Shown piece after piece: positions 63,223 to 64,000 of a stretch of DNA of 64,000 nucleotides; positions within the stretch are counted from its first letter, which is position 1; each line of letters begins with the position of its first letter. The stretch is taken from NCBI RefSeq assembly GCF_041435195.1, contig NZ_CP108106.1, positions 2,108,001-2,172,000 of the forward strand. The letters run 5' to 3'. Position numbers and translations under genes: made by a program. Source of the stretch: Streptomyces sp. NBC_00224 (GTDB lineage Bacteria > Actinomycetota > Actinomycetes > Streptomycetales > Streptomycetaceae). The notes below the pieces were generated by a model. The model saw only the letters and a program-made list of their open reading frames with translations, made no database searches and was not told where the DNA came from.

Positions 63223-64000
63223 TCAGTCCTCCGGCAGCTCGACCGGCGCGATCTCGTCGTACAGGTCGCCCGGGCCCGGGTTGGTGCCGTCCGTCGCGCC
63301 GCCCAGGTGGTGCATGACGCCCCACACGGCGTTCAGGGCGGTCTGCACCGCGCCCTCGGCCCAGCCCGCCGTCCAGGAGATGTCGTCGCCCGCGAGGAAG
63401 ATGCCCCGCTTGTCCTCGGGCAGCGAGTCCTGCATGAAGTGCGTGAACAGACGGCGCTGGTAGCGGTAGTGGCCCGGCAGGTTCGCCTTGAAGGCGCCCA
63501 TGAAGTAGGGCTCGTTCTCCCACGACACGGTCACCGGGTTGCCGATGATGTGCCCCCGGATGTCGACCTTCGGGTAGATCTCGCCGAGCGACTTGAGCAT
63601 GACCTCCATGCGCTCGTTCGCCGACAGCGGCAGCCACTTCAGGCTGTCGTCGCACCAGGTGTAGGAGAGGCAGATGACGGCGGGCTGGTCCGGCCCGTTG
63701 TCCAGGAGGTAGGTGCCTCGGGTCATCCGGTCGGTGAGCGTCATCGACATGACGTCCCGGCCGGTCTCCTCGTCCTTGTCCAGCCAGAACGGCCGGTCCA
63801 CCGGCACGAAGAGCTTGGAGCTCTCCATGTAGTGGGTGCGCTCCATCGCCGTCCAGTGGTCGATCGGGAAGAGCGAGTCGTCGCACGCGATCTTGGAGAG
63901 CAGCATCCAGGACTGCGCGGTGAAGATCGCCGCGCGGTAGGTGCGGATGTCGCCGGACGCGTCGGTCACGGTGATCCGGTTGCCCGCGGTGCGGGTCAGA
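63223..64000 (-). CDS. Flavin-dependent amine oxidase (partial, 5' end outside window)
   Basis: C-terminal part (about 258 codons) of a FAD-dependent monoamine/tryptophan-2-monooxygenase-type oxidase; the start lies right of the window. Visible features are RITVTDASGDIRTYRAAIFTAQSWMLLSKI, a membrane-free core, and the FAD-binding C-terminal segment RGIFLAGDDISWTAGWAEGAVQTALNAVWGVMHHLGG (GDD plus GWAEGA), diagnostic of the amine oxidase family. The tail ends ELPED. It is convergent with the LLM gene across a terminator. Confidence 0.9.
   Translation of the reverse strand, partial: LTRTAGNRITVTDASGDIRTYRAAIFTAQSWMLLSKIACDDSLFPIDHWTAMERTHYMESSKLFVPVDRPFWLDKDEETGRDVMSMTLTDRMTRGTYLLDNGPDQPAVICLSYTWCDDSLKWLPLSANERMEVMLKSLGEIYPKVDIRGHIIGNPVTVSWENEPYFMGAFKANLPGHYRYQRRLFTHFMQDSLPEDKRGIFLAGDDISWTAGWAEGAVQTALNAVWGVMHHLGGATDGTNPGPGDLYDEIAPVELPED

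Overview
The window is a gene-dense, very GC-rich stretch of about 64 kb with almost only G or C at third codon positions, frequent GTG starts, 4-bp ATGA/GTGA gene overlaps and an rbpA gene. This is a Streptomyces chromosome. The block rbpA, fxsA, ppm1, amidohydrolase, Lrp regulator, acyl-CoA dehydrogenase, chitinase, hisG/hisE, rib operon, chitinase resembles the S. coelicolor core around rbpA (SCO1421), so most of the window is core chromosome rather than an island. No tRNA, rRNA, CRISPR array, intact transposase or prophage gene was seen.

Left to right: (1) 1-7213, a three-gene minus-strand operon for a Wadjet/MksBEF-like SMC complex (JetA-, JetB- and JetC-like; JetC runs off the left edge). 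(2) 7295-15504, a 5-oxoproline region: a GntR/FadR regulator divergent from an MFS transporter plus pxpABC, meeting head-on a second, fused ATP-dependent 5-oxoprolinase. (3) 15501-20035, HEAT and ankyrin proteins, a candidate 18-residue peptide, and a small membrane protein paired with a P-loop ATPase. (4) 20046-24493, the divergent MocR regulator/YczE pair, a glycerophosphodiesterase and a UMF1-type MFS protein. (5) 24660-33390, rbpA behind a SigR-type promoter, fxsA, ppm1, amidohydrolase, Lrp/AsnC, a phosphotransferase pair and an acyl-CoA dehydrogenase. (6) 33614-41012, chitinase D, a TetR/DUF6230/DUF6114 membrane cluster split by a MITE, a C39-type peptidase, a uridine-kinase-like protein and a possible small RNA. 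(7) 41227-45583, an EccA-like AAA protein and two CNNM/HlyC-type membrane proteins. (8) 45787-51954, a minus-strand operon ribD-ribE-ribM-ribBA-ribH-hisE-hisG-PH-domain gene under an FMN riboswitch. (9) 52096-64000, a modular chitinase, a ROK repressor with an MFS target, an alginate-lyase-like protein, a uracil permease, a GH6 protein, a DUF5995 protein, an LLM oxidoreductase and a partial amine oxidase.

Points that ordinary annotation would miss: two inverted copies of a MITE-like element with perfect terminal inverted repeats, one ending at the fadR stop codon and one lying between DUF6230 and DUF6114 and apparently supplying the latter's start; a 12-bp hairpin with a nested 8-codon uORF that buries the fxsA start; four 15-bp repeats right after the jetB stop codon; an 18-aa peptide ORF with a strong ribosome binding site; a promoter/hairpin/terminator cassette that looks like a small RNA; and the same promoter-plus-12-bp-repeat arrangement in front of both chitinase genes.
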